Below, one piece after another: positions 39,991 to 50,616 of a stretch of 64,000 nt of DNA. The notes beneath the pieces are model-generated. The model searched no databases. It saw only the letters and a program-made list of their open reading frames with translations, and was not told where the DNA came from. Source of the DNA: Capsulimonadaceae bacterium (GTDB lineage Bacteria > Armatimonadota > Armatimonadia > Armatimonadales > Capsulimonadaceae); the NCBI GenBank assembly GCA_031292625.1, contig JARLGU010000030.1, positions 62,001-126,000 of the forward strand, written 5' to 3'. How positions within the stretch are numbered: the stretch's first letter is position 1; each line of letters starts with the position of its first letter. Position numbers and translations under genes: made by a program.

Positions 39991-42057
39991 TCAATCGCGC
40001 AGCTTAACATCGTCGCCCGTCCATGAGATCGTGTCGGTGCGGACGCCCCAATCGATCGCGACGGTTCGGCCGCCGGAAACCAGGGTGACGGATAGGCGCG
40101 GCTCCGGGCTACCCGCGGGCAACGGCGCGAGGACGGCGACGAAGTGAGGATTGGATGTCGTCGCGGTTGCACGAATGCGCTGATACGTATTCGGCGCGCG
40201 GCCGGGATAGTCATCGGGCGTGAACACTTCGCTGGTGAGCGACATGGGCGCGGATGCGTTCAAGAGAACTCTCATCTTCGGGTCCGTAGCGCGGGCGGAC
40301 GGTCTGATCGTGAACGAGGTTATCCCATCCGTCTCGATTTTCATGTCCTGCCAGGTAATCATCTGCCACGTGAATTGATGGGGCTGACCGCTCCAATCCA
40401 TGTCGTCCAGGACGACGGCATAGGCCGGAATGCTTGGCGTGGTCATCGAAGGGCGAATGAAGAGAACGTGGCGCAACGCTTTGTCGAGCGGGACGCCTTT
40501 TCCGCCGCCATTGTTGTGGTTATACGCGGACAGCGCATCGACGAGAGCGTAACCTTGGCGGGCATTGTTGTCGTAGCGAAGCACCTTCCCGTCTGTTCCG
40601 AGAGCCGCGCCGGTTAGAGCTTGCCCTTTGCCGTCGATCAAGACGCAACTGTGGCAAACCGTCTGGCAGCGCCCATTCGGTTCCCGGTTGTTTCCGTAGC
40701 CCGTGTCCGCCGCCCAACGGTATCCGAGAGCGTAAAGATTGAAGTGCCCCTTGTCAGCCTGATTGTGTGTGACGGGATGGTAGGGACCAGCCTCTATCGA
40801 GAACATTGTGTCGCTCTTGTTCCAGCCTGTCCGCCAGATGCAGAGGCCCTGATCGGCATAATAGGCGCTGCCGGGGTCGGCGAGCACCGTCGACGGATCC
40901 TGAGGCGGCGTCCTGTTCCCCCAAGCGATTTGCAGAGGCTCATTGCCTCTCGTGGGCCCTCCGTTGCGCCAAAGCCACGCCGCCAGCGGATCGGGCGCCA
41001 CAACGCCGCCAAAGCCTGACGCCATTGCGAGCACGAACGGACTGCAGATTCCAGAGCCGCCGCTGAGATCGACTGAGTACAGCGAATCGTTGCGCGCGTC
41101 GAACGCGGCTTCTCCGGGAAGCTTCTGCATCGCGAGAAACCGGGTAATCCCCTTGCTTTGCAGCGTTTCGATAAGGTCGCGCTCTCCGTCGTAGCGTTTT
41201 AGCGCATCGGCGAAGATAGCGACGTTGCCGAGCCCGTAGCACATGTACTGGACGCCCTCGAAATAGGAGCCCTGCCGATCGAAGCCGCCGCGCAACCAGT
41301 CGTGGCTCATCTTCTGTCCCAATTTGATCCACGCGGGCGCCTCGTCCGGATAGTCGTTTCGCAGCGCGATCCCCAACAAGCCGACGGCGCCGCCGCAAAC
41401 GCCATTGTAATTGTGCGATTGGGAATAGGTGGTCCAAGGGCTGTTCGGGACGTTATAATCGGCAACGTGACGCAACATATAACCGCGCCCCGTTTCGACG
41501 ATGACCTTCCTTTGTTCCGGCGTCATCGCGTCCGACAGCAGATCCAGACCGACCGCGATCGCGCGCATCATGTCACCGTACGGAGTCCCGACGCGCCCCG
41601 CCATAACCTTGCTGGTCACCGGAAGGCTCCGCACGGCCGCCTCCAGCACCGCCGCTCCATGCTCGCCGTAGGATGCGTTGCCGGTCATCTGGTACACGAA
41701 GCCAATCGTCTCCATCCAATTGCTGAGCTGACGCGAAGCATGCAGCGACGCAAAATCGCCGGTATAAGAGTCGCGTCGATAGACGGCCGGATCGGCATAA
41801 TCGTGGGACTTGGGGTCGCAGTATGCCTGTGCCTTATCGGCTACCTGCTTCCAGATGGCGGCGTATTCCGGCGACTGAATCTTTTCTTTTAAGGCCGGTA
41901 CGTCTGACGCCGAGAAGAAAAGGAGGGGACCTTTCGCGGCCGCGCCGGTGGACGCCGGCGCATTCGGAATAACTTGCGCCGCCCCGGCGCCGTTAATCGC
42001 GACGAAAACAGCCAGCGCGATAAGCGCACGGAATAACCGGGAAATCAGACTACTCAT
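39991..42057 (-). CDS. heparinase II/III-like polysaccharide lyase (type A)
   Basis: 688 residues. A Sec signal (LFRALIALAVFVAINGAGAAQ) is followed by an alpha-toroid domain (SHNYNGVCGGAVGLLGIAL, GFDRQGSYFEGVQY) and a beta-sandwich beginning near WRTGWNKSDTMFSIEAG. THNQADKGHFNLYALGYRWAADTGYG is the conserved heparinase motif with metal/substrate-binding His and Asp. These enzymes cleave uronic-acid polysaccharides by beta-elimination in the periplasm or outside. It differs clearly from the other two heparinases of the window. It is the third gene of the LacI-P6 unit, 39 nt after P6. Confidence 0.85.
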   Translation of the reverse strand: MSSLISRLFRALIALAVFVAINGAGAAQVIPNAPASTGAAAKGPLLFFSASDVPALKEKIQSPEYAAIWKQVADKAQAYCDPKSHDYADPAVYRRDSYTGDFASLHASRQLSNWMETIGFVYQMTGNASYGEHGAAVLEAAVRSLPVTSKVMAGRVGTPYGDMMRAIAVGLDLLSDAMTPEQRKVIVETGRGYMLRHVADYNVPNSPWTTYSQSHNYNGVCGGAVGLLGIALRNDYPDEAPAWIKLGQKMSHDWLRGGFDRQGSYFEGVQYMCYGLGNVAIFADALKRYDGERDLIETLQSKGITRFLAMQKLPGEAAFDARNDSLYSVDLSGGSGICSPFVLAMASGFGGVVAPDPLAAWLWRNGGPTRGNEPLQIAWGNRTPPQDPSTVLADPGSAYYADQGLCIWRTGWNKSDTMFSIEAGPYHPVTHNQADKGHFNLYALGYRWAADTGYGNNREPNGRCQTVCHSCVLIDGKGQALTGAALGTDGKVLRYDNNARQGYALVDALSAYNHNNGGGKGVPLDKALRHVLFIRPSMTTPSIPAYAVVLDDMDWSGQPHQFTWQMITWQDMKIETDGITSFTIRPSARATDPKMRVLLNASAPMSLTSEVFTPDDYPGRAPNTYQRIRATATTSNPHFVAVLAPLPAGSPEPRLSVTLVSGGRTVAIDWGVRTDTISWTGDDVKLRD

Positions 42058-42096
42058 ACAATTCCTTAACTCTATCTGATGCGCATATGGAACCGG

Positions 42097-42855
42097 TCAC
42101 TGCGGAATGTTCGTTCCATTGTAAAGCGGCGTGTCGTTGCCATTGTTGTAGACGTTCGCGAGGATGTTGGAGACCCACTTTATGTGCCCATCACAGTATG
42201 CGATATTTATGCCGTCGCTGTGACGAGCAAACGGGACCTGGCCGACCGGCGAACTCCAACCACTGCATGGTCCCGCTGTCGGTCCCGTGTTCGTTTCATT
42301 CCCAGGCCGGGTGAAATCCTGCTCCCAAACGCATAGTCCTTGGCTTGGAGCGTACAGCGTCGGATACCCCGACGCCCCATAGGTATCGTCCGCTACGAGC
42401 AGCATTGTGGACGGCGTAAGAACCTGCGACATCAAGTTGCCGGGAACGCAGCGGTGCGTACACGTTGTCGATACACTGGAAAAGTACAGGTTCAGCCCAT
42501 AGCCGAGTTGCACCCCGATTTCGTTAACATCCTCGTCAGGACAATTGCCAACCGCCGTTGTCTTGAGGTACGGATAAAGAAGGCTGTTGCTCGACATCGA
42601 AAGCCAGGGAACGACGCCGCTCACGCGCGGATAAACGACCTCGTCGTAATCCTGAATGTACTGCACCGATGCCATCCCAATCTGCTTGAGATTGCTCGCA
42701 CACGTGGACTGCCGCGCCTTTTCACGAGCGGACGCGAAGACCGGAAACAGTATCGCAGCCAGTATCGCGATAATAGCTATCACAACGAGCAATTCAATCA
42801 GTGTAAACCCAACATGGGGTTCGTGCGCTTCTTTGTGACCCAAAGTGCGTTGCAT
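42097..42855 (-). CDS. prepilin-type protein with H-X9-DG motif (P6)
   Basis: The leader [16 protein letters not shown] is followed by [20 protein letters not shown]. It continues [38 protein letters not shown] and [16 protein letters not shown], and ends [13 protein letters not shown] 42855 has AAAGGAG 8-9 nt upstream. It is a clear sister of P9 at 53855: [13 protein letters not shown], the QVP-x-x-RHS block and the PLY-x-GT ending are shared. Their LacI regulators are sisters too. It sits between its LacI gene and the type A heparinase. Confidence 0.9.
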   Translation of the reverse strand: MQRTLGHKEAHEPHVGFTLIELLVVIAIIAILAAILFPVFASAREKARQSTCASNLKQIGMASVQYIQDYDEVVYPRVSGVVPWLSMSSNSLLYPYLKTTAVGNCPDEDVNEIGVQLGYGLNLYFSSVSTTCTHRCVPGNLMSQVLTPSTMLLVADDTYGASGYPTLYAPSQGLCVWEQDFTRPGNETNTGPTAGPCSGWSSPVGQVPFARHSDGINIAYCDGHIKWVSNILANVYNNGNDTPLYNGTNIPQ

Positions 42856-42885
42856 GTCAGTTGCTCCTTTCGTACGCCATGCCAC

Positions 42886-43887
42886 CTATGTCGTGTCGCC
42901 CTCAACGAGGGTTGTCGCGATCTCAACCTGCCGCGGCGGAGCGTTCTCGGCCGCCGAAAGACGCTCCACCATCACTTCGACCGCAGCCTTGCCAAATTGA
43001 TCGACGGGACACAATACCGTCGTCAACGCCTTGTCGAGAAACTGGACCTCTTCGATGCCATCGAAACCCGCGATCGCAAGGTCGGCCGGGACGCTCAAAC
43101 CGCCTCGAATGGCTCCGTGATACAGCCCCATCGCGGCCATATCGCCGGTCACGATGACGGCGTCCGGGCGTGACGACCGGTCCGTCGCAGCCAGACGCTG
43201 CCCTAACTGGAACCCCGCCGTATGACGATTCCCATTGCCGTCGAAATCGAGAGGCTCAGGCGTCATGCCAATCTCGCGGCACAGATCGAAATACGCGATC
43301 CATCTGACATCGGGAAACTCTCGCACGCGATCACTGTCCGGAATCGCATAGGCGATTCGCTTATAGCCGCGCGCAACGAGGTGACGAACGGCAAGGCGAA
43401 GACCTCCGGCGAGATCGAAGCGTACATATTCGCTGCCGTCATCAACCTGGTACCCGAGATAGACGACCGGCGTCTTGACTTTGCCGGCCCGCAGCATTGA
43501 CGGCAGATTTTGGGGAACCGGCGACCAGACAAGCAAGCCATCGACGGGCAGCATGTCGGCATCAGCCAGATTCGGGCTGACCCAGGGCTGCAGGATCGTA
43601 AAGATGCGGTAGCCAGCGCCGGCCGCGGCCTGTTCGACCTCTCGCGCAACGCTCATGTAAAACGGATTGTGCGTCCCTCCCAAGATGAGGCCCAGCGTCA
43701 TATTCCGCTTGCCAAGAAGGTGCCGCGCAAACACGTTCGGCCGATAGCCGGCCTCGTGCGCGGCTTTCAAAACTCGCTCGCGAGTTTCCGGCGACACACG
43801 GCAGTCAGTGCTATTATTCAGCACTCTCGACACCGTCATGTGGGAAACGCCGACTTTTTGCGCGATATATTGTAACGTTGCCGCCAC
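42886..43887 (-). CDS. LacI family regulator (sister of the one at 54674)
   Basis: The GTG at 43887 gives MAATLQYIAQKVGVSHMTVS, the normal LacI start, with AGAGGA 7 nt upstream; the ORF-track start at 43920 is less likely. The hinge region GYRPNVFARHLLGKRN and effector core (LVARGYKRIAYAIPDSD, TGDMAAMGLYHGAIRGG, LAIAGFDGIEEVQFLD) follow. Long blocks match the regulator at 54674, such as GLYHGA-RGGLS-P-DLAI and VLCPVD. Two direct GTGTTAAC elements 22 bp apart lie at its promoter and suggest cooperative autorepression. Confidence 0.92.
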   Translation of the reverse strand: MAATLQYIAQKVGVSHMTVSRVLNNSTDCRVSPETRERVLKAAHEAGYRPNVFARHLLGKRNMTLGLILGGTHNPFYMSVAREVEQAAAGAGYRIFTILQPWVSPNLADADMLPVDGLLVWSPVPQNLPSMLRAGKVKTPVVYLGYQVDDGSEYVRFDLAGGLRLAVRHLVARGYKRIAYAIPDSDRVREFPDVRWIAYFDLCREIGMTPEPLDFDGNGNRHTAGFQLGQRLAATDRSSRPDAVIVTGDMAAMGLYHGAIRGGLSVPADLAIAGFDGIEEVQFLDKALTTVLCPVDQFGKAAVEVMVERLSAAENAPPRQVEIATTLVEGDTT

Positions 43888-43948
43888 GTTCGCTTCCTCT
43901 CGCAACATTGTCTTGTGCACGCAATTACCGCGTATTTCAAGAGATGTT

Positions 43949-43992
43949 CAGGTTAACACAAACAGTATATCAAGTTAACACCAGACTGTCAA
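43949..43992 (-). promoter_or_regulatory. LacI-P6 promoter with two GTTAAC operators
   Basis: On the minus strand TTGACA (43992-43987) and TATACT (43969-43964) are 17 bp apart. GTGTTAAC-[TC]-TGA occurs twice in direct orientation, with the palindromic GTTAAC cores at 43974-43979 and 43952-43957, one in the spacer and one at the start point. The 22-bp period is two helical turns. Confidence 0.75.
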
Positions 43993-44044
43993 GCGCGTCG
44001 GCGCGAGAAATCTAAAGGCATGCGCGCCATGGCGCGCGGCTGAA

Positions 44045-44090
44045 ACAAACAAACGGGCGGATTCGAGATTATCGCACCTCGATCCGCCCG
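44045..44090 (-). terminator. terminator of the type B heparinase (copy 1)
   Basis: CGGGCGGATCGAG pairs with CTCGAATCCGCCCG (one bulged base, 10-nt loop) and is followed on the minus strand by TTTGTTTG. The hairpin is repeated almost base for base at 51621-51665. Confidence 0.8.
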
Positions 44091-44115
44091 CTTGCTGGCG
44101 CCTAATTCGCCAATC

Positions 44116-46257
44116 CTACCCGGCCGCAAGATGCAGCGGCTTCCCGCCAACGCCGTCCACGACCATCTCGCCGCTCGCCGTCAGCGAGACCGCGATCTTC
44201 GCGCCGCCGGTCAGCGAAACGAGCGCGCTCAGCGGACCGGCGCCCGCCCCTGGGGTCACCGACGCAACCTTCGGCGCATCGCCAAGCTTGTACGGCGAAA
44301 AGGCGTACAAGAAGTGCACGGGGCCCGTCCCCTTGCGCGTGTAGTAAACGCAAGGACGAGGCCAAGCCCCGGTTTGGCCATGCCCATAGGGCAGCCATCC
44401 CTGTACGACTGGCTGCATCTGCCCTGTAATCACTTGAGCGGTCAGGTCCGGCGCGCGCAACGGGATAATCGAAAGGTTCGCGAGTTGTTCGTTCTGCGTC
44501 GACGCAGAGAGGGTGGCGGGGTCAACGGCAGCCGATGTCGAATTGAGGTGAAACGTACTCTCGTAGACATGTTCGACGACGTCCGTTGGAACGAGACTGT
44601 CCACGACAATCCAGATGTCAGGCTTCACGAAGAGAATCCGGCGCGTGTGAACGACGTTCTTGAGGCGCTTCGGCCCCCACCCCTCGATCGGCTCCTTGCC
44701 ATACGAAGCGCTCACGTAGTCGTACTCAGGCTTCGTCTCCCAGACCAGCGCGGCCGGGCTCGCGGCAATGTATTCCGCCAGGGTCCGCCCGCCACGGTGC
44801 TGTTCCATCCCGTCGACATGAACGACGTTGTGGCCGCGCGCCGAGAGCACATATTTCCGCAGGTCAGACGCATCGTAGGCGTAAGATCCGGCTTCGAATA
44901 ACAAATGACATTGGAAGGCGTTGATGACGAAGGAGAGCTTGTCTTCGTGCTGATGACCACATCCGAAAGGACCGGCGTCAAGCAGCAGGTAACAAGCGTC
45001 CTTATCCCACCCGCTTCGCATTGCCGCCCATCCTGACCAATCGAGCAGGCGAGAGGTTTCTATGGGAGCAGCGCCCTGAACTCCGTCGGTTGCGAAAAAT
45101 CGCCAGTCCTCGCGGTTCGGGAAGATCTTCATGGCGTTTGCCATCTCTTTGACGATTCGCGGCGACGAACCGTCGTTGAGCGCGGGGATCACCCGGTCGG
45201 GGCCAGAGACCCAGGGTAGGATCGCATACATTTTTTCGAGCTGCGACAAATACCGCGACGGCAATTGATTGCCGTTCAGCTCAGCAAGCTGGAGAATACG
45301 CGCAGAGTTCCAAATCGTCACGATATGATAATGCGGAGTCAACTCGTATTGCACGCCATCCGCGTAGATCTGATCCGTCAGCGCGCCCTGCATCCACTCG
45401 GTCGCACGCTGCCGCCAGGCAGCCGCGCGTTTGAACTCCGGAAACAAGGTCCCAGTCGCATAGAGACCATTCGCCATCATGAACAGAAAGTTACCGCGGC
45501 TGTCTTTATCGTAGAGCCATTCGGCGTGCTGGGCAAACGACTCAACCATGGTCAGCGCGACATCGTCCGGAAATGCCTCCCGATGCCGGATCATGCGAAC
45601 GAACACATCCGGCCACGCATAGCCTGTTCGTAAACCCGCTTCGATGGTTCTCCATTGATCGAAGTGAGACTTATCGGCGGCGGATGGGACAGGGTTCGCC
45701 GCGACCCAATCTTTGATCTCCTCGACGAGTTCCGCTGCGTATTTTGCATCTCCTGTCGCGCAATAAGCCCTGCTAAGAGGCGGCCAGAACTCATGCCGGT
45801 TAAACTGCCATACCCATTCGTTGTCAACGGCGAATTTCGAGTCAGGCAGACGCGTCGGATTGAAGTTCCAGTCGATCTTCTCTGCGAACGTGTAAGGAAT
45901 AAAGACGACCGTAAATCTGTGTTCAAGCGCCGCGTCCGCCACGCTTCGATCGCCAGCCGAAAGCGGCGGCAACGGCGCGGATGGATCGTAGGTCCAGACG
46001 GGTTTCTTTCGCGCTCGTAAATGCGCGGCAAACGCCAACCTCGCCGCCGCCACATCGCCCGCCGCGCAGGCCGCGCGAACCTCTTCCAAGCCGGGGTAAT
46101 CGAGGTTGAGCGCCGCCAACAGCGGGTCTTGCAGCGGCGCGCCGCCGTCAGCCATGGCAATATCTCCTCCCAAGAGCGCAACGGAAGCGAAACCAAGCGC
46201 ACGCGCCAAGAATTGACGGCGTGAAGCGCCATTGTCATCACAATCGTCCGTAACCAT
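44116..46257 (-). CDS. heparinase II/III-like polysaccharide lyase, Tat-exported (type B, copy 1)
   Basis: 713 residues. SRRQFLARALGFASVALLGG is a near-perfect Tat signal. The alpha-toroid domain contains FNRHEFWPPLSRAYCATGD and WRTIEAGLRTGYAWPDVF. The beta-sandwich catalytic part has WSGWAAMRSGWDKDACYLL, GPFGCGHQHEDKLSF (conserved His-Asp motif) and ARGHNVVHVDG. It is expected to eliminate uronic-acid linkages of an acidic polysaccharide. AAAGGA 6 nt upstream fixes the ATG. It is the third gene of the LacI-P7 unit. The last ~80 codons plus the terminator, and an internal block near ETKPEYDYVSASYG, are nearly identical in DNA to copy 2 at 51691, while the N-terminal halves are much more diverged. 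Confidence 0.87.
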   Translation of the reverse strand: MVTDDCDDNGASRRQFLARALGFASVALLGGDIAMADGGAPLQDPLLAALNLDYPGLEEVRAACAAGDVAAARLAFAAHLRARKKPVWTYDPSAPLPPLSAGDRSVADAALEHRFTVVFIPYTFAEKIDWNFNPTRLPDSKFAVDNEWVWQFNRHEFWPPLSRAYCATGDAKYAAELVEEIKDWVAANPVPSAADKSHFDQWRTIEAGLRTGYAWPDVFVRMIRHREAFPDDVALTMVESFAQHAEWLYDKDSRGNFLFMMANGLYATGTLFPEFKRAAAWRQRATEWMQGALTDQIYADGVQYELTPHYHIVTIWNSARILQLAELNGNQLPSRYLSQLEKMYAILPWVSGPDRVIPALNDGSSPRIVKEMANAMKIFPNREDWRFFATDGVQGAAPIETSRLLDWSGWAAMRSGWDKDACYLLLDAGPFGCGHQHEDKLSFVINAFQCHLLFEAGSYAYDASDLRKYVLSARGHNVVHVDGMEQHRGGRTLAEYIAASPAALVWETKPEYDYVSASYGKEPIEGWGPKRLKNVVHTRRILFVKPDIWIVVDSLVPTDVVEHVYESTFHLNSTSAAVDPATLSASTQNEQLANLSIIPLRAPDLTAQVITGQMQPVVQGWLPYGHGQTGAWPRPCVYYTRKGTGPVHFLYAFSPYKLGDAPKVASVTPGAGAGPLSALVSLTGGAKIAVSLTASGEMVVDGVGGKPLHLAAG

Positions 46258-46280
46258 AGATATTCCTTTTTCTAAGCCCG

Positions 46281-47132
46281 TTAGTCGCCGTCAAGCACGG
46301 TCCACGGTCCGCACGGATTGGCAAGGGAGCAAGTGTATGAATTGCCCGACGAATTGACGCCTTTGCCTGAGTTGTTGACTCCCGTGCCAACGGTCTTTTC
46401 TGGCCGCATCCATTTTACGTGATAGTCGCAGAATAGATAGTTCCATCCCCCATTATGGAGCGGAACGTTTGCATATTCACCACTCTCAAGCGCGTAGTCC
46501 TGCGCGACCCAGGTCGGGGCCGTCCGGCCAGCACAACCGCCAGATGGACAATCTACGTCTGCGCCTTCGTTGTTCCAGTGCCCGAGAACGTTGCTCTTCT
46601 CTGGATATTCGCAGATCAAAAACGTTCCCGAAACGTTGGGAACCTGAGAAATGGGAATGCACGGGGCGTACGAGTACGTTGTTGTTCCGGCAACGGCGAG
46701 CTGCACAATACCGAGATTTCCACCGACTGCCGTTCGAACGAGCGAATAGGTTCGGGCGGGAGTTCCCGCGGGAATACCCGAGGACGCCGCACGCGTTATC
46801 GTATCGTCAGGGCAGGCAAACACCGACGAACTGGTCCCCACCGCGTCGCTGACCGCTACTTTAAGATAAGGCTGTATTAGCAGATCCCAATCCGTAACCG
46901 TGGCGCTCGTTGCTGTTACATATTCGTAGGCCATCGGCCATTGCTCATCGTAATCTTGAGAATATTGGCCGAACGCAAGCCCGATCTGCTTGAGGTTGCT
47001 TTCGCAAACGCTCGCCCGCGCCTTCTCTCTGGCGGTGGCAAACACGGGAAATAGAATCGCGGCAAGAATAGCAATAATTGCTATAACAACGAGCAGCTCA
47101 ATTAGCGTAAAACCTCTCTTCGATCTGTCCAT
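46281..47132 (-). CDS. prepilin-type protein, H-X9-DY variant (P7)
   Basis: MDRSKRG then [20 protein letters not shown]. It continues [27 protein letters not shown], and [16 protein letters not shown], in which Gly of H-X9-DG is Tyr. It has an extra Cys-rich block before the motif (CPSGGCAG). It ends PWTVLDGD without the ATF tail. AAAGGA lies 11 nt before the ATG. It is placed 8 nt after the LacI stop and 23 nt before the heparinase. Confidence 0.9.
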   Translation of the reverse strand: MDRSKRGFTLIELLVVIAIIAILAAILFPVFATAREKARASVCESNLKQIGLAFGQYSQDYDEQWPMAYEYVTATSATVTDWDLLIQPYLKVAVSDAVGTSSSVFACPDDTITRAASSGIPAGTPARTYSLVRTAVGGNLGIVQLAVAGTTTYSYAPCIPISQVPNVSGTFLICEYPEKSNVLGHWNNEGADVDCPSGGCAGRTAPTWVAQDYALESGEYANVPLHNGGWNYLFCDYHVKWMRPEKTVGTGVNNSGKGVNSSGNSYTCSLANPCGPWTVLDGD

Positions 47133-47140
47133 GGAAGTGG

Positions 47141-48268
47141 TTATCCTTTCGTCCGATTTATGCTCGGCTTCCTCGCGGTCGATCCGCGCACAATCAGCTC
47201 CGGCCGCATGACGAGCTTCTGCACCGGGCCGTTCAAATCGTCGATTCTCTCGAGGAGAATATCCACGGCCGCAGACCCCATCTGCTTAAGGGGCTGCCGC
47301 ACCGTCGTCAAGCCGGGCTCCGTGATTTCCGCGGTAAGAATGTCGTCGAAGCCGACAATCGACAGGTCGTCCGGAACACGCAGTCCGAGTTGTCGCGCCG
47401 CGTCTAGAACGCCGATGGCGATCCGGTCGTTGGCGCAGACAATCGCGGTTGGGCGGGAGCTCGCATCCTGGTCTAGGAGCGAAAGCGCGCCCGCGCAACC
47501 GGAAGAGCGCGTAAATGAACCATTGACGACAAGTCGAGGATCGGCGTCGCATCCAAGGCTTTCAGTCAGCGACTTGAATGCCGCCGAACGTTCGACTGCG
47601 TCGTCCGCCAGCTGTAAGCCCTGCAAGTTGCCAATGCGCGTGTGTCCGAGATCGAGAAGGTGGCGAACAGCCTGTTCCACGCCATACGTATTGTCGACGG
47701 TAATGCTTGGCGCTTGCGGATTTTCATGTGCGCCCGACAGGCATACAAACGGGACGCCTCGCTCAATCAAGGCGCCTAGAATATCGATCTCGCGGTTGGA
47801 CGTGACGACGATCAGACCATCGCAGCGACCATCCGTATACTTGCGCAGGCTCGCGAAGACGTCGCTCCATAACTCGGGCGCGAACAGTGAGACAACCTGT
47901 TCGTGCGCGGTCGCCCGCGTGACGATGCCCGATAAAACAGCGGCGAAGTAGAGATTCTCAGTGAGCTCGTTGCCGGCATCAGGGAAAATGACGCCAAGCG
48001 CGTGCGTCAAAGTCCGGCGGCGCTGCACGGCATTGACGCCAGGCCGGTAGTTGAGCGAACGAACTGCCTGCAAGACCCTCTCGCGCGTCTGAAGGCTGAC
48101 CTCGGCCCCGCGATTATTTACGACATTGCTTACGGTCATCGCGGACACGCCGCACGCCCGCGCGACGTCGGCAATCGAACACCCCGTACGCGCGCGCCGC
48201 CCGCGAGCGCGTTCCGGCGTGATCGGCGCGGCAGCATCTTCAGTTGATATACATTCGATTTCGCTCAT
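47141..48268 (-). CDS. LacI family regulator
   Basis: A 40-residue N-terminal extension precedes the [26 protein letters not shown]. The hinge region is [19 protein letters not shown], and the core includes [45 protein letters not shown] and [21 protein letters not shown] 48268 lies just inside the predicted operator and transcript start; the ORF-track start at 48313 would precede the start point. It governs P7 and the type B heparinase and probably itself, through the ACTTTA/TAAAGT palindrome. Confidence 0.9.
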   Translation of the reverse strand: MSEIECISTEDAAAPITPERARGRRARTGCSIADVARACGVSAMTVSNVVNNRGAEVSLQTRERVLQAVRSLNYRPGVNAVQRRRTLTHALGVIFPDAGNELTENLYFAAVLSGIVTRATAHEQVVSLFAPELWSDVFASLRKYTDGRCDGLIVVTSNREIDILGALIERGVPFVCLSGAHENPQAPSITVDNTYGVEQAVRHLLDLGHTRIGNLQGLQLADDAVERSAAFKSLTESLGCDADPRLVVNGSFTRSSGCAGALSLLDQDASSRPTAIVCANDRIAIGVLDAARQLGLRVPDDLSIVGFDDILTAEITEPGLTTVRQPLKQMGSAAVDILLERIDDLNGPVQKLVMRPELIVRGSTARKPSINRTKG

Positions 48269-48279
48269 GGATCCAACGG

Positions 48280-48332
48280 ACTTTATGATTAAAGTTCTAA
48301 AGCATTGTACCACGGGCGCCCGATGTTGTCAA
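48280..48332 (-). promoter_or_regulatory. LacI-P7-heparinase promoter with operator
   Basis: On the minus strand TTGACA (48332-48327) and TACAAT (48309-48304) are 17 bp apart. A perfect palindrome, ACTTTA-n4-TAAAGT, at 48280-48295 lies at the transcript start. Confidence 0.75.
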
Positions 48333-48419
48333 CGACGAAGGTGAGACGGAATTTGAGACTGGAGCCGGAACCACGCAAGGAGGCACCGGCGGTTTGCGAA
48401 TTGGGAGGAGGCAACGCCA

Positions 48420-48445
48420 GCATGCGACGCATAAGCGTCGCATGC
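48420..48445 (-). terminator. hairpin after the beta-helix gene
   Basis: GCATGCGACGC-n4-GCGTCGCATGC is a perfect 11-bp stem 15 nt past the stop. It lacks a T run. Confidence 0.55.
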
Positions 48446-48460
48446 GCAGCGGCTGACGTC

Positions 48461-50587
48461 TTACGGCGCCTTAATTGCAGCCGTTGAAGAGTCATCGATC
48501 GGAGCGTATTTCACGCTGCCGGCGAGACGGACCCAATCCTTGCCGCCGTAAACTCCTGCCTGGTTGATATCGAAGGGCTGAAATCCGATTTTTGATGCAG
48601 GCGAGGCCTTCTTAAGGCGGAAGTCGAACGCCGGCGCGTTCACAAACATAGGATCGGCAATCAAAGAGCCGGCATCCTTGCCCATTGCCTGCCAATCCGC
48701 GAGACCATGTCCCGCAAACGTCGGCGGCGCGGGCGCGGTCGAGAAATACAGGTTGCGGCTGATCTTATAGCCATCATCATTCCAGTGCCCCTGCGCGAGC
48801 AGCGCACTCTGGCTGGCGAAGACAATGTTTCCCGTGAAGTCGAAGGAAATATGCTTCTCGGCATCGCTGCGCCGCACTTCGCCTTCGTGGTCGAGCGCAA
48901 ATATGTTGTTGCGAAGAATATTCTCGCGGCCGTAATGCTGATGAAATCCTGCGCTCCCGCAGTGAAACACGAGGTTGTCTTCCAAGGTTATCCCGCTGCT
49001 GCCCTCGTCCGCATAAAGCCCCCACCCGCCATAGCTCGCGGCGTAGACATCGTGAATCATGTTATGGTCGATCGATGTGCCGGTCGATATGCCGAGCGTG
49101 TAGACGCCGCCCATATCCGATAGAGCCCGCCAGCCTAGATGGTGGATGTGATTGTAGGAGATATGGTTACCGGCAGCAAGACTGCTGCCATACCCCCACG
49201 ACCATCCGGCGCTCACCCCGGAGTAGAACAGGTCGGCGATCTCGTTGTGCGTGACAGCGTTATCGCCGCTGCTTCCGATCCAAACGCCGACGGAACATGG
49301 ATACGTGTGGCCGCCGTCCCGGATAATGCAGTTATCCACGACGACGCGGCTAGTCCGCCTGGAAACTGCCGTTTCGTATCCGCCCATCCCGATGCGCACG
49401 GCCCCAGCGCCAAGATCATGGAAGTAGCAGCGGCGTACCACGTCGTCGGTGCAGCCCTTGCGAAACCAAACGGCATACTTGCCAGTGTGCGCAATTTCGC
49501 AGTTTTCGAGGGTTACGAAGCGCGCCCCGTCCGCCTGGATCGCGGCGTCCACCGTGCTCGCCGCCTGCGTCGGGCGAAATCCCTCCGGCCCAAGCGTATT
49601 CTGGGTGTACCGGAACCAAATACCCCTAAACGAAACATGCTCGACAAACTTACCCGCCTCCGGGTCCCCGGCGAGAACGATCAGTTTCTCGGATACCGGA
49701 GCAATTATGGGCACGGCCGATGCGCTCTCGCCCGGCAGCGGGCGATAAGTTAGCGTGCCGTCCATACCAAGCATCCAGGAACCGGGATGCGCTAACCCGC
49801 TGGGAACGTTATCCAAATAGAATAGCGAACCCTTCCGCATCGGATTCCATGCCTCCATCGCCGTTGTCTTGAGACGGATGATGCCGGCCGCCTTATCGAT
49901 GCTGTCGATCTTGCAGATCGTGTTGTCCCAATTGTGAAACGCGACGAGAGAGACATTGTTGATTTGCCCATCGGTAAGCCCCGCCAACGGAGCAAGATCG
50001 GATGGCGGGACCGTAATTTCGATGTCCACGGGAGCGCCGGCCTTTGCTTTCGCCGGGATTTGCTGCACGCCGAGCATCGTCGCAAGCCCCGTGGCCGGGG
50101 TGCGGGCGCGTTGCAGACGCCGCTCACCCGCCCAGAGCTGATTAAACGTCCACGTGCCGCCGCCGACATTGCCCAACGACGTCATCCACGTGCCGTCAGC
50201 CTGCTTTGCCCATCCCGCGATCCGACGCCCCGCGTTGATTATGGGATGCGCGCCTTGCGCGGCCCGATAAACGATTGGGCACTTTTCGGTTCCGCTGTCT
50301 CGCGCATCGAAGACAATTGGCTCCGTAATGCTGTACTCGCCGTCGCCAATCAGAACTGTGATCGCTTCGCGGGGAAGCTGTCCGCCATCGAATCTCCTGA
50401 TCGCGTCTCGAGCGCCGGCGAGCGATGCGAGCGGACCATCCGTGCGATGCGCATTGGGCCGCGCGATCTTGCCGGACCAGGCATCGTTTCCGGAAGGCAA
50501 TACGTAGAGCGTCAAGGCCATTGCTGGACAGGCGCCGGTCAAGAAGCACGCGGCAAGAGCCGCGCATACCGAACGGATGCTTTTCAT
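48461..50587 (-). CDS. secreted right-handed parallel beta-helix enzyme (GH141/PL6-like)
   Basis: 708 residues. Sec signal [22 protein letters not shown], then [20 protein letters not shown] and [15 protein letters not shown], a typical entry to large beta-helix glycosidases. From residue ~300 there are ladder-like repeats ([97 protein letters not shown]). The pattern suits GH141-like or PL6-like enzymes acting on pectic or fucosylated glycans, but the family is not certain. ATG 50587 gives the signal peptide. It follows P8 by 29 nt in a unit without its own regulator. Confidence 0.75.
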   Translation of the reverse strand: MKSIRSVCAALAACFLTGACPAMALTLYVLPSGNDAWSGKIARPNAHRTDGPLASLAGARDAIRRFDGGQLPREAITVLIGDGEYSITEPIVFDARDSGTEKCPIVYRAAQGAHPIINAGRRIAGWAKQADGTWMTSLGNVGGGTWTFNQLWAGERRLQRARTPATGLATMLGVQQIPAKAKAGAPVDIEITVPPSDLAPLAGLTDGQINNVSLVAFHNWDNTICKIDSIDKAAGIIRLKTTAMEAWNPMRKGSLFYLDNVPSGLAHPGSWMLGMDGTLTYRPLPGESASAVPIIAPVSEKLIVLAGDPEAGKFVEHVSFRGIWFRYTQNTLGPEGFRPTQAASTVDAAIQADGARFVTLENCEIAHTGKYAVWFRKGCTDDVVRRCYFHDLGAGAVRIGMGGYETAVSRRTSRVVVDNCIIRDGGHTYPCSVGVWIGSSGDNAVTHNEIADLFYSGVSAGWSWGYGSSLAAGNHISYNHIHHLGWRALSDMGGVYTLGISTGTSIDHNMIHDVYAASYGGWGLYADEGSSGITLEDNLVFHCGSAGFHQHYGRENILRNNIFALDHEGEVRRSDAEKHISFDFTGNIVFASQSALLAQGHWNDDGYKISRNLYFSTAPAPPTFAGHGLADWQAMGKDAGSLIADPMFVNAPAFDFRLKKASPASKIGFQPFDINQAGVYGGKDWVRLAGSVKYAPIDDSSTAAIKAP

Positions 50588-50616
50588 GGTGAAGTATGCC
50601 TCGCTGCGTAGAACCG

